Positions 63,811 to 64,000 of a stretch of 64,000 nt of DNA are shown piece by piece. Source of the stretch: Paraburkholderia fungorum (GTDB lineage: Bacteria; Pseudomonadota; Gammaproteobacteria; Burkholderiales; Burkholderiaceae); NCBI RefSeq assembly GCF_900099835.1, contig NZ_FNKP01000002.1:2604001-2668000 (forward strand), read 5' to 3'. The notes beneath the pieces are model-generated. The model was not told where the DNA came from. It saw nothing but the letters and a program-made list of their open reading frames with translations, and searched no databases. The translations under genes and the position numbers were made by a program. Within the stretch, counting starts at the first letter, position 1. Every line of letters begins with the position of its first letter.

Positions 63811-64000
63811 TCAAACAAACACATCGATGATGCTGCCTAGCAACCCGAGTACCGGCACCACACTCGAGGCGGCAGAGGAAACATCGCTGGCGAAACGCGC
63901 AACGGACTGAATAGGATTAGAACTCGCCGACGACGTTGTCGACTGACTGGCCGATTGATATGCCGACTGATACATCGGTGAGTAAAGGGCACTTGCCACG
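63811..64000 (-). CDS. Possible C-terminus of a small protein (runs off window)
   Basis: Sixty-two codons, Ser/Ala-rich then hydrophobic (SVVPVLGLLGSIIDVFV). A GTG at 63999 is the first start seen but the true one may be beyond the window. Low support. Confidence 0.3.
   Translation of the reverse strand, partial: VASALYSPMYQSAYQSASQSTTSSASSNPIQSVARFASDVSSAASSVVPVLGLLGSIIDVFV

Overview
The window reads as a chromosome segment from a Burkholderiaceae bacterium, most likely Paraburkholderia or Caballeronia. It is GC-rich apart from one AT-richer island. DUF4148, DUF2783, DUF3309 and DUF4399 proteins, YbfB-type MFS carriers and paired IclR regulators are all typical of that group. I saw no rRNA, tRNA, CRISPR array or intact insertion sequence. 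Functions below come from reading motifs by eye, not from database searches.

1-17.5 kb: what looks like a peptide-export system. A minus-strand block encodes an outer-membrane factor, a two-FHA-domain membrane protein, an HlyD adaptor, a SurA/PpiC-like isomerase and a C39-peptidase ABC exporter with two N-terminal cyclic-nucleotide-binding domains (its C-terminus lies outside the window). Around it are five small genes whose products begin with a double-glycine leader (consensus close to LMIKDL..T.ELD..AMSAVRGG), two DUF4399 proteins, a caspase-like/formylglycine-generating-enzyme-like fusion and a transmembrane Ser/Thr kinase. Three peptide loci carry -24/-12 (sigma-54-like) promoters, and two of them share an identical 51-bp promoter segment in opposite orientation. 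My reading is that the leader peptides are exporter substrates and that the kinase and FHA protein control the process; the second part is inference.

17.5-29 kb: ordinary accessory and housekeeping genes. These are a TetR regulator with a perfect 16-bp inverted-repeat operator and an MFS carrier, very small membrane proteins (DUF3309 and a 24-residue protein), an SDR dehydrogenase, LysE and Lrp, a second YbfB-like MFS, a nitroreductase operon behind a Fur-box-like palindrome that ends in a degenerate phosphopantetheinyl-transferase-like protein, a normal Sfp-type transferase, and an MFS gene that has lost its 5' part.

29-33.6 kb: an AT-richer island of PAAR-type genes without VgrG. It looks like type VI secretion cargo under decay: one PAAR gene with an apparent internal deletion, a PAAR-lysozyme fusion interrupted by an in-frame TGA, a secreted candidate immunity protein, and a leftover second lysozyme tail.

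33.8-45.3 kb: catabolism. An FAD hydroxylase with DUF2783 and a metallo-beta-lactamase-fold hydrolase sits next to two overlapping IclR regulators. Then come an RpiR regulator, a UgpC-type ATPase and an SDR facing a sugar-type ABC operon (binding protein and two permeases).

45.3-64 kb: mixed genes. They include two tiny secreted proteins sharing a CVGP-x3-C-x-P-x-FGS C-terminus, a flippase-like membrane protein with a glycosyltransferase, an NHL beta-propeller protein, a glycine-zipper protein, a purple acid phosphatase-like protein, a GGDEF-EAL protein, an internally duplicated outer-membrane barrel, ppnP, a MarR-EmrB pair behind a perfect 20-bp inverted repeat, lipoproteins and a chemoreceptor.
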